Positions 27,891 through 38,200 of a stretch of DNA of 64,000 bases are shown here, piece after piece (within the stretch, counting starts at the first letter, position 1; each line of letters starts with the position of its first letter). The translations under genes and the position numbers were made by a program. The notes below the pieces were generated by a model. It saw nothing but the letters and a program-made list of their open reading frames with translations. It had not been told where the DNA came from and did not search any database. The stretch spans positions 186,001 through 250,000 of the forward strand of contig NZ_JAUPEC010000001.1 of assembly GCF_030551755.1 (NCBI RefSeq), written 5' to 3'. This stretch comes from Pseudocolwellia sp. AS88. Lineage in GTDB: Bacteria; Pseudomonadota; Gammaproteobacteria; Enterobacterales; Alteromonadaceae.

Positions 27891-29930
27891 ATGAAAAATA
27901 GCTCTCGCGGTTGGGTTCAATTAAAACCTGTAGCTGCAAGTATAAGCATTGCTTTATTATCATTATCTGCACCATCGATACACGCCAAGAATTTTCAATT
28001 GGGTGATTTTGATATAAGTTTTGATTCAACATTCTCTGCTGGTGGTAGTTGGCGAGTTGAAAATCGAGATTGGAATGCGAGTATTGGTAAATCAAACAAT
28101 ATAAATAATGGTTTTGATTTTTCTAGTTACCACCCAAGCCTAAACGTTAATCCCGATGCAGCAACTGTTTGGAATGGCGCAGGTAATTATTCAACCAATA
28201 GTGATAATGGTGACTTAAACTTTGATTCTGGTGAAAGTTTCTCAAAAATTATCAAAGGTACTCACGATCTTGAAATTAGATATGAAAACATAGGGCTATT
28301 TGCTCGTGGTACATATTTCTATGATTTCGAGATGATGGACAGTGACAGAGCTTGGACTAACCCTTCTTCTAATACAGTAAATAATCCTTGTCGAGATGAT
28401 GAGGCTCGCGATCAAGTGTGTCGTGATATTCGTTTATTAGATGCATTTGTTTATGGTGATTTTGACCTTGGTGAAATGCCATTATCTGTTCGTATTGGTC
28501 AACAAGTTATCAGCTGGGGGGAAAGTACTTTAATTTCTCATGGTATTAGTGAATTAAATCCAGTGGATATTGCACGCTTAAGAGCTCCAGGTTCAGAGCT
28601 GAAAGAAGCTTTTATTCCATTTGGTGCTGTTTGGGCCTCTATCGGTATTACCGATAATTTTGATGTTGAAATGTTCTATCAATACAGCTGGGAAAAAACA
28701 GTTCTTCCTGCACCAGGTAGTTATTTTTCTACTAATGATTTCGCTGGTGATGGCGGGCATTTCAATAACGTTCAATTAAACTTTGCTAGTAATCCTGATA
28801 TGGATTTAGATTCATTAATTACTAATTTGAACATTTTAGGTGACACAATTCGCTCTGGAGCTATTACTGCAGAGCAGGGGGCAGCTGCATATTTAGGTGG
28901 TTTTCCTACTAAACTTACGCTTAGACAAGAAGATGCAGAAAATGACCCTGAAGATGGCGGTCAATATGGTTTGCGTTTGTCTTGGTATTTACCTGAGTTA
29001 AACGAAACTGAGGTTAGTTTATATTACATGAACTACCACAGTAGACGACCTGTATTCTCTGGAGTAACTGCTGACTTTTCACAAGTAGGTACAGATGTAG
29101 CAAAAATTGCATCAGGTGAGATAACTTACGAAAATTATACAGACTTAGCTTCTTTCTCTCGTGTTGAGATTGATTACGCTGAAGATATTCAGTTATACGC
29201 TTTTAGTTTCAATACTACAGTAGGTGAAACTTCAGTCGCAGGTGAAATAACTTACCGTCAAGATGAACCATTACAAATAGATGATGTTGAATTACTTTAT
29301 TTAGCTATGCCACAACAATTAGCTAATGCGGGTATCCGACCTGATTTAGATGGTGTTTCGCAAATACCTAATGTAGGTCTAGGCGAAAGAGTTGATGGTT
29401 TTATATTATCAGACACTTTACAAGCCCAAATGACATTAACGCATTTATGGGGACCATCATTCGGTGCCAATCAATTCACCACTTTATTTGAAATTGGTGG
29501 TATTGATATCAGAGATATGCCGTCTCAAGATGTATTACGCTTGAATGGTCCTGGTACTGCAAGAAATGGTGGTATTGCCGTTAGTCCTGGTTTAGAGCTT
29601 GCTTTACAAGATGGCGTAGAAGCCAACCCTTTCCCAGATGATTTTGCGTGGGGTTATCGCGCAGTTGCAAAGCTTGATTACAGTAACGCATTTGCTGGAA
29701 TTAACATTTCACCAAAAATTGTATTTTCTCATGATGTAGAAGGTATTACACCAGATCCATTGTTCCTGTTTATAGAAGATCGAAAGTCTGTAGCCTTAGG
29801 TGTTGCATTCGACTACCAAAGTCGTTGGACAGCTGATGTTAGCTATAACAGTTTCTTTGACGGTGTAGGCACTACTAACCAATTATCTGATCGAGATTAC
29901 ATCTCTTTCAGTGTTTCGTATTCAATTTAG
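27891..29930 (+). CDS. DUF1302 family outer-membrane protein
   Basis: A 679-residue secreted protein with a signal peptide (about 1-32, PSIHA) and a long series of amphipathic beta strands ending SFSVSYSI, as expected for the DUF1302 beta-barrel family. The N-terminal FQLGDFDISFDSTFSAGGSWRV and the RIGQQVISWGESTL block are characteristic. The gene stop overlaps the ribosome site of the DUF1329 gene 11 bp away. In other proteobacteria DUF1302/DUF1329 pairs accompany an RND (MMPL) exporter and are linked to growth on lipids or other hydrophobic compounds; the precise function is not established. Confidence 0.85.
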   Translation: MKNSSRGWVQLKPVAASISIALLSLSAPSIHAKNFQLGDFDISFDSTFSAGGSWRVENRDWNASIGKSNNINNGFDFSSYHPSLNVNPDAATVWNGAGNYSTNSDNGDLNFDSGESFSKIIKGTHDLEIRYENIGLFARGTYFYDFEMMDSDRAWTNPSSNTVNNPCRDDEARDQVCRDIRLLDAFVYGDFDLGEMPLSVRIGQQVISWGESTLISHGISELNPVDIARLRAPGSELKEAFIPFGAVWASIGITDNFDVEMFYQYSWEKTVLPAPGSYFSTNDFAGDGGHFNNVQLNFASNPDMDLDSLITNLNILGDTIRSGAITAEQGAAAYLGGFPTKLTLRQEDAENDPEDGGQYGLRLSWYLPELNETEVSLYYMNYHSRRPVFSGVTADFSQVGTDVAKIASGEITYENYTDLASFSRVEIDYAEDIQLYAFSFNTTVGETSVAGEITYRQDEPLQIDDVELLYLAMPQQLANAGIRPDLDGVSQIPNVGLGERVDGFILSDTLQAQMTLTHLWGPSFGANQFTTLFEIGGIDIRDMPSQDVLRLNGPGTARNGGIAVSPGLELALQDGVEANPFPDDFAWGYRAVAKLDYSNAFAGINISPKIVFSHDVEGITPDPLFLFIEDRKSVALGVAFDYQSRWTADVSYNSFFDGVGTTNQLSDRDYISFSVSYSI

Positions 29931-29941
29931 GAGCTGTTTTG

Positions 29942-31315
29942 ATGAGAAAATTCACAAAGACAACTATGATATCGTTAGCCGTTTCTCTAGTTTTAACTAG
30001 TGGTAGTGCGTTAGCAAAAATTACAGCTGAAGAAGCTAAAAAGTTAGGTAATGAATTAACCCCTATGGGGGCAGAACAAAAAGCCAATGCAGATGGTTCT
30101 ATCCCTGAATGGACTGGTGGTATAACTAAAGCACCTGAAGGTTATGTGGTAGGACAACATCATGTGGATCCTTTTGCAGCAGATAAAAGTTTATTTACCA
30201 TTACGTCTAAAAACTTAAATGATTACAAAGGTAATTTAACACCAGGTCAGATTAAGTTATTTGAAACGTATCCTGACACTTACTCTATGAATGTTTATCA
30301 AACTAGACGTTCAGCTTCGTTTCCAACACATGTTTATGATGCAGTTAAAGAAAATTCAACTCGCGCAGAACTTGTTGAAGAAGGTAATGGTATTACACAA
30401 GCATCAGTGGGTATTCCATTTCCAATTCCTGAAACGGGCTTAGAAGCTATTTGGAATCATATTCTTAGATATCGTGGTGAGCAAGTTAAGCGTGAAGGTG
30501 GGCAAGTATCACCAACAGCAAGCGGTGATTACACATATTTAGGTTTCGAAGAAAGTTTAATACTTCCATACAATGTACAAGGCGCTAAACCTGAAACATT
30601 GCAAGAAACTAATATTTTATTCAAGTTTAAGCAAAAAGTAACTGAACCGGCTCGTTTAGCGGGTACCGCGTTACTTGTACATGAAACGATGGATCAAATA
30701 AAAACGCCACGTCAAGCTTGGACTTACAATACAGGTCAACGTCGAGTACGAAGAGCTCCAAACGTTGCTTATGATACGCCAGGTACAGCTTCTGATGGTT
30801 TAAGAACAACAGATGATTTTGATATGTATAACGGTGCACCAGATCGATATACTTGGGAATTAAAAGGTAAACAAGAGTTATATATCCCATACAACGATTA
30901 TCGTTTACATAGCAATGAGTTAAAGTACGAACAAATTTTACAACCGGGTCATATTAATCCACAATATGTACGATATGAAAAACATCGTGTATGGGTAGTA
31001 GAAGCTAAGCTTAAATCATCTACTCGACATACTTATAAAAAACGAGTGTTTTATATTGATGAAGATAGCTGGCAAGTTGCTGTAACTGATATTTATGATA
31101 ATCGTGATGAGTTATATCGTGTTGGTGTAGCGCATGGATTAAATTACTATGAAGTTCCTACGCAATGGTCTACGCTTGAGGTCTTCCATGATTTGCAATC
31201 ACGTCGTTATATCGCGATGGGATTAGACAATGAAGCAAACATGTATGATTTTAAAACTGAACAGAGTGATTCTGATTTCACTCCGTCAGCATTAAGAAGA
31301 GAAGGACGTCGTTAA
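29942..31315 (+). CDS. DUF1329 family periplasmic protein
   Basis: Secreted protein of 457 residues (signal peptide about 1-25, SALA) of the DUF1329 family, whose fold is related to lipoprotein carriers LolA/LolB. Typical blocks: GNELTPMGAEQKANADGSIPEW and HRVWVVEAKLKSSTRHTYKKR. AGGAG at 29928-29932, overlapping the DUF1302 stop, favours the ATG at 29942 over the TTG at 29939. Likely a periplasmic partner of DUF1302 carrying a hydrophobic substrate (inference). A strong terminator follows. Confidence 0.85.
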   Translation: MRKFTKTTMISLAVSLVLTSGSALAKITAEEAKKLGNELTPMGAEQKANADGSIPEWTGGITKAPEGYVVGQHHVDPFAADKSLFTITSKNLNDYKGNLTPGQIKLFETYPDTYSMNVYQTRRSASFPTHVYDAVKENSTRAELVEEGNGITQASVGIPFPIPETGLEAIWNHILRYRGEQVKREGGQVSPTASGDYTYLGFEESLILPYNVQGAKPETLQETNILFKFKQKVTEPARLAGTALLVHETMDQIKTPRQAWTYNTGQRRVRRAPNVAYDTPGTASDGLRTTDDFDMYNGAPDRYTWELKGKQELYIPYNDYRLHSNELKYEQILQPGHINPQYVRYEKHRVWVVEAKLKSSTRHTYKKRVFYIDEDSWQVAVTDIYDNRDELYRVGVAHGLNYYEVPTQWSTLEVFHDLQSRRYIAMGLDNEANMYDFKTEQSDSDFTPSALRREGRR

Positions 31316-31331
31316 TCTTAATTACATGATG

Positions 31332-31360
31332 AAACGGCTGGCTTTTGCCAGCCGTTTTTG
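31332..31360 (+). terminator. terminator after DUF1329
   Basis: AAACGGCTGGC, loop TTTT, GCCAGCCGTTTTTG. It splits the DUF1302-DUF1329 pair from the YCF48-MMPL pair. Confidence 0.9.
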
Positions 31361-31572
31361 TTTGAAATAAAGGAGTTTTAACCTTCTATTTATATACTTA
31401 AATCTAACATTGTGAATGTTGTTAAAGTATTATTGTACTAAAACAGAGGTTTGGTGCTTTTTAAACCTTAAGGTCTTAAAGTAATATTTGTTACTTTAAA
31501 TAAGTTTATAAATCAGATGAAAGACAAACATCCTTTAATATAAAATTAAATAATTTGGAGTTTTAATTTTTT

Positions 31573-32598
31573 ATGCTACGTATTTTAATTATTTTATTCA
31601 GTTGTATTTGTATGGGTAATACAAGTATGGCTAATGAAACGCATACTTCTATACTTGCACCTTTAGCTGAAAAATCATTATTGCTTGATATCGCTAATGT
31701 ACAACAAAAGAAGCTTGTGGCTGTAGGTGAAAGAGGCCATATATTATTATCTAATGATGGTAATCATTGGCAACAAGTGGTCGCGCCAACTCAGGCAACT
31801 TTAACAAGTGTTTTCTTTATTAACGAACTTGTAGGTTGGGCTGTTGGTCATGACACCACTATTTTAAAAACCACTAATGGTGGTAATAATTGGAAAGTTC
31901 AATACTCGAACCCTGATTTGGAAAAGCCTTTATTAGATATTGTTTTTAAAGACCCATTTCATGGTGTTGCTGTTGGTGCTTATGGCCAATTCCTTAGAAC
32001 AATTGATGGCGGTAAAACATGGCTGTCAGAGTTTCATGAAGAATTTTTACATGAAGAAGATAAAGCCTTTTTAGAAGAGCTTAAAATAGAGGATGAAGAA
32101 GCTTACTTTGACGAAAGAGAAAGCATTCTTCCTCACTTTAATCGTATTATTTCAGATGGTAGAACAACTTATCTTGTTGGCGAAGTAGGGTTAATTGCGA
32201 AAAGTAATGATCTTGGTCTTACATGGGAAGTGTTTGATGAGATATACCGAGGTTCATTTTTCGACTTATCAAGAACCCATGAAGGTAATTTAATTGTTGC
32301 TGGTTTACGCGGACATGTTTTTAGAAGCTTAAAAAATGGTTCACCTTGGGTAGCAAGAGAAACTAACACTACAGCATTACTTAATTCAATTGTGTTATCT
32401 GATGAGGGGCGAATATTTATTCTAGGTAATAATGGCGTTATTCTTGAAAGCAAAGATGATGGCAATACTTATTCTTTAAGACCGCAACCAGATGGTAAAT
32501 CATTAATTGCAGGTGTATGGTTCAACAATAGAATTGTTGCCGTTTCAGATGTTGGAATTAAAAATATCTCTATGAATTCTTCAGGGTTTAATTATTAA
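31573..32598 (+). CDS. YCF48-like beta-propeller protein
   Basis: A 341-residue secreted protein (signal peptide about 1-20, TSMA) made of YCF48/BNR-type propeller repeats: VGWAVGHDTTILKTTNGGNNW, HGVAVGAYGQFLRTIDGGKTW, TYLVGEVGLIAKSNDLGLTW. An acidic helical insertion (residues about 155-180) interrupts the blades. The name comes from the photosystem II assembly factor, but here the partner is the RND protein whose ATG begins 1 bp after the stop. It is likely an accessory of that exporter. GGAG stands 12 bases before the ATG. Confidence 0.82.
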   Translation: MLRILIILFSCICMGNTSMANETHTSILAPLAEKSLLLDIANVQQKKLVAVGERGHILLSNDGNHWQQVVAPTQATLTSVFFINELVGWAVGHDTTILKTTNGGNNWKVQYSNPDLEKPLLDIVFKDPFHGVAVGAYGQFLRTIDGGKTWLSEFHEEFLHEEDKAFLEELKIEDEEAYFDERESILPHFNRIISDGRTTYLVGEVGLIAKSNDLGLTWEVFDEIYRGSFFDLSRTHEGNLIVAGLRGHVFRSLKNGSPWVARETNTTALLNSIVLSDEGRIFILGNNGVILESKDDGNTYSLRPQPDGKSLIAGVWFNNRIVAVSDVGIKNISMNSSGFNY

Positions 32599-32599
32599 T

Positions 32600-34939
32600 A
32601 TGGCTATTAACTCATCAGTTCAACGACTTGTAAGTGCTTTATTCAAAATTCGTTCAGCGGTACTTGTTGTATTTGCAATTGTAACGGCATTTCTACTCTT
32701 TCAAGCAACTCAAATTAAATTAGACGCATCGTTTACTAAAAACATTCCTCTTCAACATAGTTACATGCAAACCTATTTAAAACATCAAGAAAACTTTGGT
32801 GGCGCAAACAATATCCTAATATCGGTGTGTGATGCTAAAGGCGATATATTTAATGAACCCTTTTTCAATGCTTTAAAAGGTGTTCACGACCAGCTGTTTT
32901 TTATTCCAGGTATTGAACGTACACAAGTTAAATCTTTATTCTCTCCAAGTACTCGATTTGTTGAAATTGTCGAAGATGGTTTTGCTGGTGGACCGGTAAT
33001 ACCCGCAAGCTTTGTCCCTAATAAAGCTGGTTTAAATATTGTAAAAGGCAATATCGAAAAAGCCGGTATTGTTGGGCGTACTGTTGCTGATGATTATAGC
33101 TGTGCAATGGTTAATGCATCATTAATGGAAGTGAATCCTGAAACGGGTGAAAAACTTGATACCATTCATATTGCAGAGCAACTTGAAACAGAAATCCGTG
33201 ATAAATTTGAGAACGCTGACACAAGTATTCACATCATCGGTTTTGCTAAAATGGTGGGTGACGTAGCTGATGGTGCAAAAAGTGTTGTAACCTTTTTTGC
33301 TACAGCAATCGCTATAACTGCTGTGATGGTTTATTTCTTTTGTTATTCGATTAAATTAACTGTTTTACCTATTTTGTGTTCATTCGTTGCGGTTATATGG
33401 CAAATGGGAATGCTTTCAACATTAGGTTATGGCTTAGATCCTATGTCTATCCTGATCCCATTTCTCATCTTTGCTATTGGTGTAAGCCATGGCGTACAAA
33501 TGATCAATTCGGTGAAAAAGCTAGTTGTTAAAGGCAATACGAGTTTGCAAGCAGCTAAAATAAGTTTTGCTGCTTTACTTATTCCTGGTGGCGTTGCTTT
33601 ATTATCTGACACGGTAGGTTTTTTAACTCTTCTTTCTATTGATATAGGTATTATTAGAGAATTGGCTATCGCCGCTTCTTTAGGTGTAGCTATGATCATT
33701 TTAACTAACTTAGTGTTATTACCTTTATTAGTGTCACTTATTACAATTTCAGTCAAAGAAGAGTCAACTGAAGTAACGAAAGTTAGAGGAAAAGATTTTA
33801 AATACCACGAGAAACAAACCGCATGGGATTATATTGCAAATCTTGCAACTAAAGGTCCTGCGACTATCATTCTTATTCTTACTGCATTTATCTTTGCCTT
33901 AGGATATTTTAATTCTCAAGACATGAAAATAGGTGAGCTACATGCTGGCGCTCCTGCGTTACATGAAACTTCTCGATATAACCAAGATACCGCGTTAATC
34001 ACAAGTCGTTATGCTATTAGTGTTGATTATATCTCTATTATTGTTGAGACAGTTCCAGATGCTTGTACGCGTCATGAAATAATGGAAGTGATAGATGATT
34101 TTCAGTGGCGTATGGAAAATGTTCCAAGTGTTCAGTCTGCTATTAGTTTAGCGTCTGTCGCAAAAGTCGTTAATGCGGGTTATAACGAAGGAAACGCTAA
34201 GTGGCGTGTACTTTCTAAAAATCAGCAAACATTAGTGCAATCAATTGCTCGTGTTCCATCTTCAAGTGGTTTATTGAATAACAACTGTAGTGTAATGCCA
34301 GTTATTTTATTTTTAGATGACCACAAAGCTGAAACAATCACACGTGTTGTTGATGCTGTTAAATTAGCTGCTGCCGAACTGAATAACGATAACCTTACCT
34401 TTAAGTTAGCATCGGGTCCTGTTGGTGTAATGGCTGCAACGAATGAAGCCGTTAAAGAAGCTCAATTACCTATGATGCTTTATGTTTACAGTGCGGTTAT
34501 TATTTTATGCTTATTAAGCTTTAGAAGTGTTAAAGCAACCATAGCTGTTGTAGTGCCACTTTATATCGTTTCAACATTAGCCCAATGGTTGATGACAAGC
34601 TTAAATATTGGTTTAACAGTATCTACCTTACCGGTTATCGCATTAGGTGTTGGTATAGGCGTGGATTATGGTATTTACATACTGTCTACCATGAATGAAA
34701 AACTTAATAAGGGATACAGTGTTAAAAACGCTTACCATGCTGCACTAACTGAAAGAGGAAGTGCTGTTATTATTACAGGTATTACTCTTGCTATAGGTGT
34801 TTCTACTTGGTTATTCTCTGATTTGAAGTTTCAAGTGGATATGGGCATTGTATTAACATTCATGTTCCTCGTTAATATGTTAGCTGCTGTAGTAATTATT
34901 CCGGCAATAGCTGCATTTCTCTGGAAAGACAAAAAATAA
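32600..34939 (+). CDS. MMPL/RND-family exporter
   Basis: A 779-residue inner-membrane protein with two halves, each with one N-terminal TM, a large periplasmic loop and five clustered TMs (about 220-390 and 635-775). It belongs to the MMPL group of the RND superfamily, which moves lipids or hydrophobic molecules. Motifs: GVSHGVQMINSVKKL in half 1 and GVGIGVDYGIYILSTMNEKL in half 2. No membrane fusion protein or TolC partner is adjacent. The DUF1302, DUF1329 and YCF48-like genes appear to be the associated envelope components. Confidence 0.87.
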   Translation: MAINSSVQRLVSALFKIRSAVLVVFAIVTAFLLFQATQIKLDASFTKNIPLQHSYMQTYLKHQENFGGANNILISVCDAKGDIFNEPFFNALKGVHDQLFFIPGIERTQVKSLFSPSTRFVEIVEDGFAGGPVIPASFVPNKAGLNIVKGNIEKAGIVGRTVADDYSCAMVNASLMEVNPETGEKLDTIHIAEQLETEIRDKFENADTSIHIIGFAKMVGDVADGAKSVVTFFATAIAITAVMVYFFCYSIKLTVLPILCSFVAVIWQMGMLSTLGYGLDPMSILIPFLIFAIGVSHGVQMINSVKKLVVKGNTSLQAAKISFAALLIPGGVALLSDTVGFLTLLSIDIGIIRELAIAASLGVAMIILTNLVLLPLLVSLITISVKEESTEVTKVRGKDFKYHEKQTAWDYIANLATKGPATIILILTAFIFALGYFNSQDMKIGELHAGAPALHETSRYNQDTALITSRYAISVDYISIIVETVPDACTRHEIMEVIDDFQWRMENVPSVQSAISLASVAKVVNAGYNEGNAKWRVLSKNQQTLVQSIARVPSSSGLLNNNCSVMPVILFLDDHKAETITRVVDAVKLAAAELNNDNLTFKLASGPVGVMAATNEAVKEAQLPMMLYVYSAVIILCLLSFRSVKATIAVVVPLYIVSTLAQWLMTSLNIGLTVSTLPVIALGVGIGVDYGIYILSTMNEKLNKGYSVKNAYHAALTERGSAVIITGITLAIGVSTWLFSDLKFQVDMGIVLTFMFLVNMLAAVVIIPAIAAFLWKDKK

Positions 34940-35273
34940 ATCAAATTATTTTTCAATTGTATGTTTGAATATTTAATTAAAAAAATGACCGAAAGGTCAT
35001 TTTTTATTTATAGAAAGTGAATAAAGTTTTTTTAAAATTCAGTATTATTTGTAACCTCGTTTAAAAGCTTTCAAGCCCCATAAAATTACCTCGCAATTAC
35101 CTAAAATTACTAATAAAATTCTAAATATCGTCTATTATAAATAAATAGATATAAAAAAGAGTACGTAAACAAACAGAGTTACAATAATGATTGTTTATTT
35201 AGGTACGTAAAAAATTAAAATAATTATAAAAAAATTACATTCAATAAAATGTTCGACATAAAAGGAACAAGTC
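34940..35273. other. 334-bp intergenic region before gdhB
   Basis: After the MMPL terminator the region is very AT-rich and has no ORF. TACGTAAA occurs twice, near 35162 and 35203, about 110 and 70 bp before the gdhB start; its core TACGTA is palindromic, so it could be a regulator site. AAAGGAAC precedes the ATG. Nothing else is recognisable. Confidence 0.4.
34981..35006 (+). terminator. terminator after the MMPL gene
   Basis: AAAAATGACC, loop GAAA, GGTCATTTTTTATTT. Confidence 0.88.
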
Positions 35274-38200
35274 ATGGCGTTAGTCAATGGTTTACCTTCA
35301 GTTACCCTTAATAATGTAGCTGAATTAATACATCAGAAAGTCCCTAAAGCTTTAGCTCCGCTCGTAGATAAATTTTCTCAGTTACTTTATGGCAACATAT
35401 CAACATTAGATTTAAACAATCGTAATGACAGTGATATGTATGGTGCTACATTAAGTTTGTGGAACACCCTTAATGAACATAAAGATCAGAAACCCGTCAT
35501 TAAAGTTTTTAATCCTCAAGTGTCAAAACATGGTTGGAAATCAAGTCACACTGTAATTGAAGTTGTAGTGTGCGACATGCCATTTTTAGTTGATTCATTG
35601 AGAATTGCATTAGGTCGTTTAGGCTTAACACCTCATTTAATGCTGAACAGTCCAATTAAAATAGTGAGAGATAAATCGAATAAGATTGTTGAATTATCAG
35701 CAGCTTCAGATAATAAGATCAAAGCTACATCAACTGAGACTGCTTTTTTTATTGAGGTGGATCGAATTACCGAACAAAGCTTACTTAATAATATTGTTAA
35801 AGAGTTAGGTTCAGTTGTTAGTGACATATCGCTAACAGTTAATGATTGGCAGGCAATGAAAGACAAGCTTAGTGAAACTATAAGCAATGTAAAAAAGTCT
35901 ACATTTACCTGTTCAAAAGAAGAACATGCCGAAACATTAGAATTTTTGAATTGGCTACAAAATGATAACTTCACTTTCATGGGATATCGTTCTTATGACA
36001 TGAAATCTATAAAAGGTGATGTTGCGTTAAGCGCTAAAAATGACACTAGCTTAGGGTTAATGAAGCAGTCTACAGGCACTAAACAAAGATTGCTTTCTGA
36101 ATTAGGTGAAGATGCTAGAGAAGTTGCGTTAGGTAAAAATATTCTCGTTTTAACCAAGTCGAACTCTCGTTCACGTGTACATCGTCCTGCATTGTTAGAT
36201 TACATTGGCGTAAAACATTTTGATGATAAAGGTAACGTGCTAGGTGAAGAACGCTTTATTGGTTTATTTGGCTCCGCTTATTACACCAATAGTGCATTAG
36301 ATTTACCGTTAATAAAATCTAAAGTATCTGCTGTTTTGCAGGCTTCAGGATTTGGTCAGAAAACTCATGCCTATAAAACCTTAATTAATATTTTAGAAAC
36401 TTATCCTAGAGATGAAATTCTTCAGTCAAATACGCCAACATTGTTAAATAATGTTTTAGGTGTATTTCAAATGCAAGAACGTGATTACTCTGGCTTATTT
36501 GTCCGCAGAGATACCTTTGACCGTTTCTATTCTTGCATGGTTTATGTACCAAGAGAGCGTTACAACACCAAATTAAGAATTCAAACCCAAGCGCTTTTAA
36601 AAGAAGCCTTTGGTAGTGATGAAAATGTTGAGTTTACAACTTACTTCTCTGAATCAGCACAAGCCCGAACTCATTATATTGTTAGAGTTAATTCTACTAA
36701 AGCGGATATTAATGTGAAAGAAATTGAACGTAACCTAAACGAAGCCGCCTGTAGTTGGGACGATAAACTTGCTACGGCATTAAATTCAAATAAAGGTGAA
36801 GCGTTAGGCAAAACTCTTGCGAGAAAGTATGTACATTTTCCTCAAGCTTACAAAGATGAAGTGTTACCAGGTACAGCCTTAGTTGATATTGATAAATTTG
36901 AACGTTTAACCTCTGAAAACACTTTAGAGATGCTGTTCTATCAACCACAAGAAGAAAGCTCTGATAGCCGACTAGTTAAGCTAAAATTGTTCCACTCAGG
37001 TGAACCTATTCATTTATCTGATGTTTTACCTATTTTAGAAAACTTTGGCTTAAAAGTGATTGGTGAAAGCCCATATGCAATTAAAACAGCTAATGGTGAA
37101 GTTTATTGGATACTCGACTTTTCAATGCTTCTTACGGGTAAAGGTAAATTCAATTTAGAAAAAGTGCAAAGCTTGTTCCAAGACGCTTTTGCTAAAGTAT
37201 GGACTGGTAAACTGGAAGATGATGGTTTTAACCGATTAATCTTAGGTGCTGAACTTGGTGGCAGAGAAGTTTCTATTTTAAGAGCTTTTGCTAAATATGA
37301 ACGTCAAATTGGCGGAACATTTAGCCAAAGCTATATTGAAGATACTTTTTCACGTTACCCAAGTATCGCTAAATTAATCATTAAACTGTTTAATTTAAAA
37401 TTTGATCCTAAAAAGAAAACTTCTGAAAAAACCATCACTAAAGTTGAAGCTGATATAGAAACTTCTTTAGATAATGTCGCTAACTTAGATGATGATAGAA
37501 TTATTCGTCGTGTAGTTGAAATGGTGGGTGCAACCATTCGTACCAACTATTTCCAAGCGGATGCTAATAATGAAGAAAAATCGTATATATCCTTTAAAAT
37601 TGAACCTAAATTAATTAGTGATATACCTAAGCCTGTTCCTGCATTTGAAATATTTGTTTATTCTCCACAAGTTGAAGGTGTTCATTTACGTGGTGGTAAA
37701 GTTGCTCGTGGTGGTTTACGTTGGTCTGATCGTCGCGAAGATTTCAGAACAGAAGTATTAGGTTTAGTAAAAGCCCAACAAGTAAAAAATACCGTAATAG
37801 TTCCTGTAGGTGCTAAAGGTGGTTTTGTTTGTAAACAACTTCCTCAAGGTACAAGACAAGAAATCTTTGAAGCAGGTAAAGAATGCTACAAAACTTTCAT
37901 CCGTGGTTTATTAGACATTACAGATAACATAGTTGCTGGCGAAATCGTTCCACCGCCAAGTGTTGTAAGACTTGATGAAGACGACCCGTATTTAGTGGTA
38001 GCAGCAGATAAAGGCACTGCTACTTTCTCTGATATCGCTAACGGAATTTCAGAAGAATATAACTTCTGGATGGGAGATGCTTTTGCTTCAGGTGGTAGTG
38101 TAGGTTACGACCATAAAGGTATGGGTATTACCGCTAAAGGTGGGTGGGAATCTGTTAAACGTCACTTCAGAGAAATGGATATCGACTGTCAAACCACCGA

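Noticed and set aside
35633-35980. Long antisense frames inside gdhB and other large genes
   Set aside because: Shadows of well-conserved coding sequence in the opposite strand; no ribosome sites or recognisable protein features.
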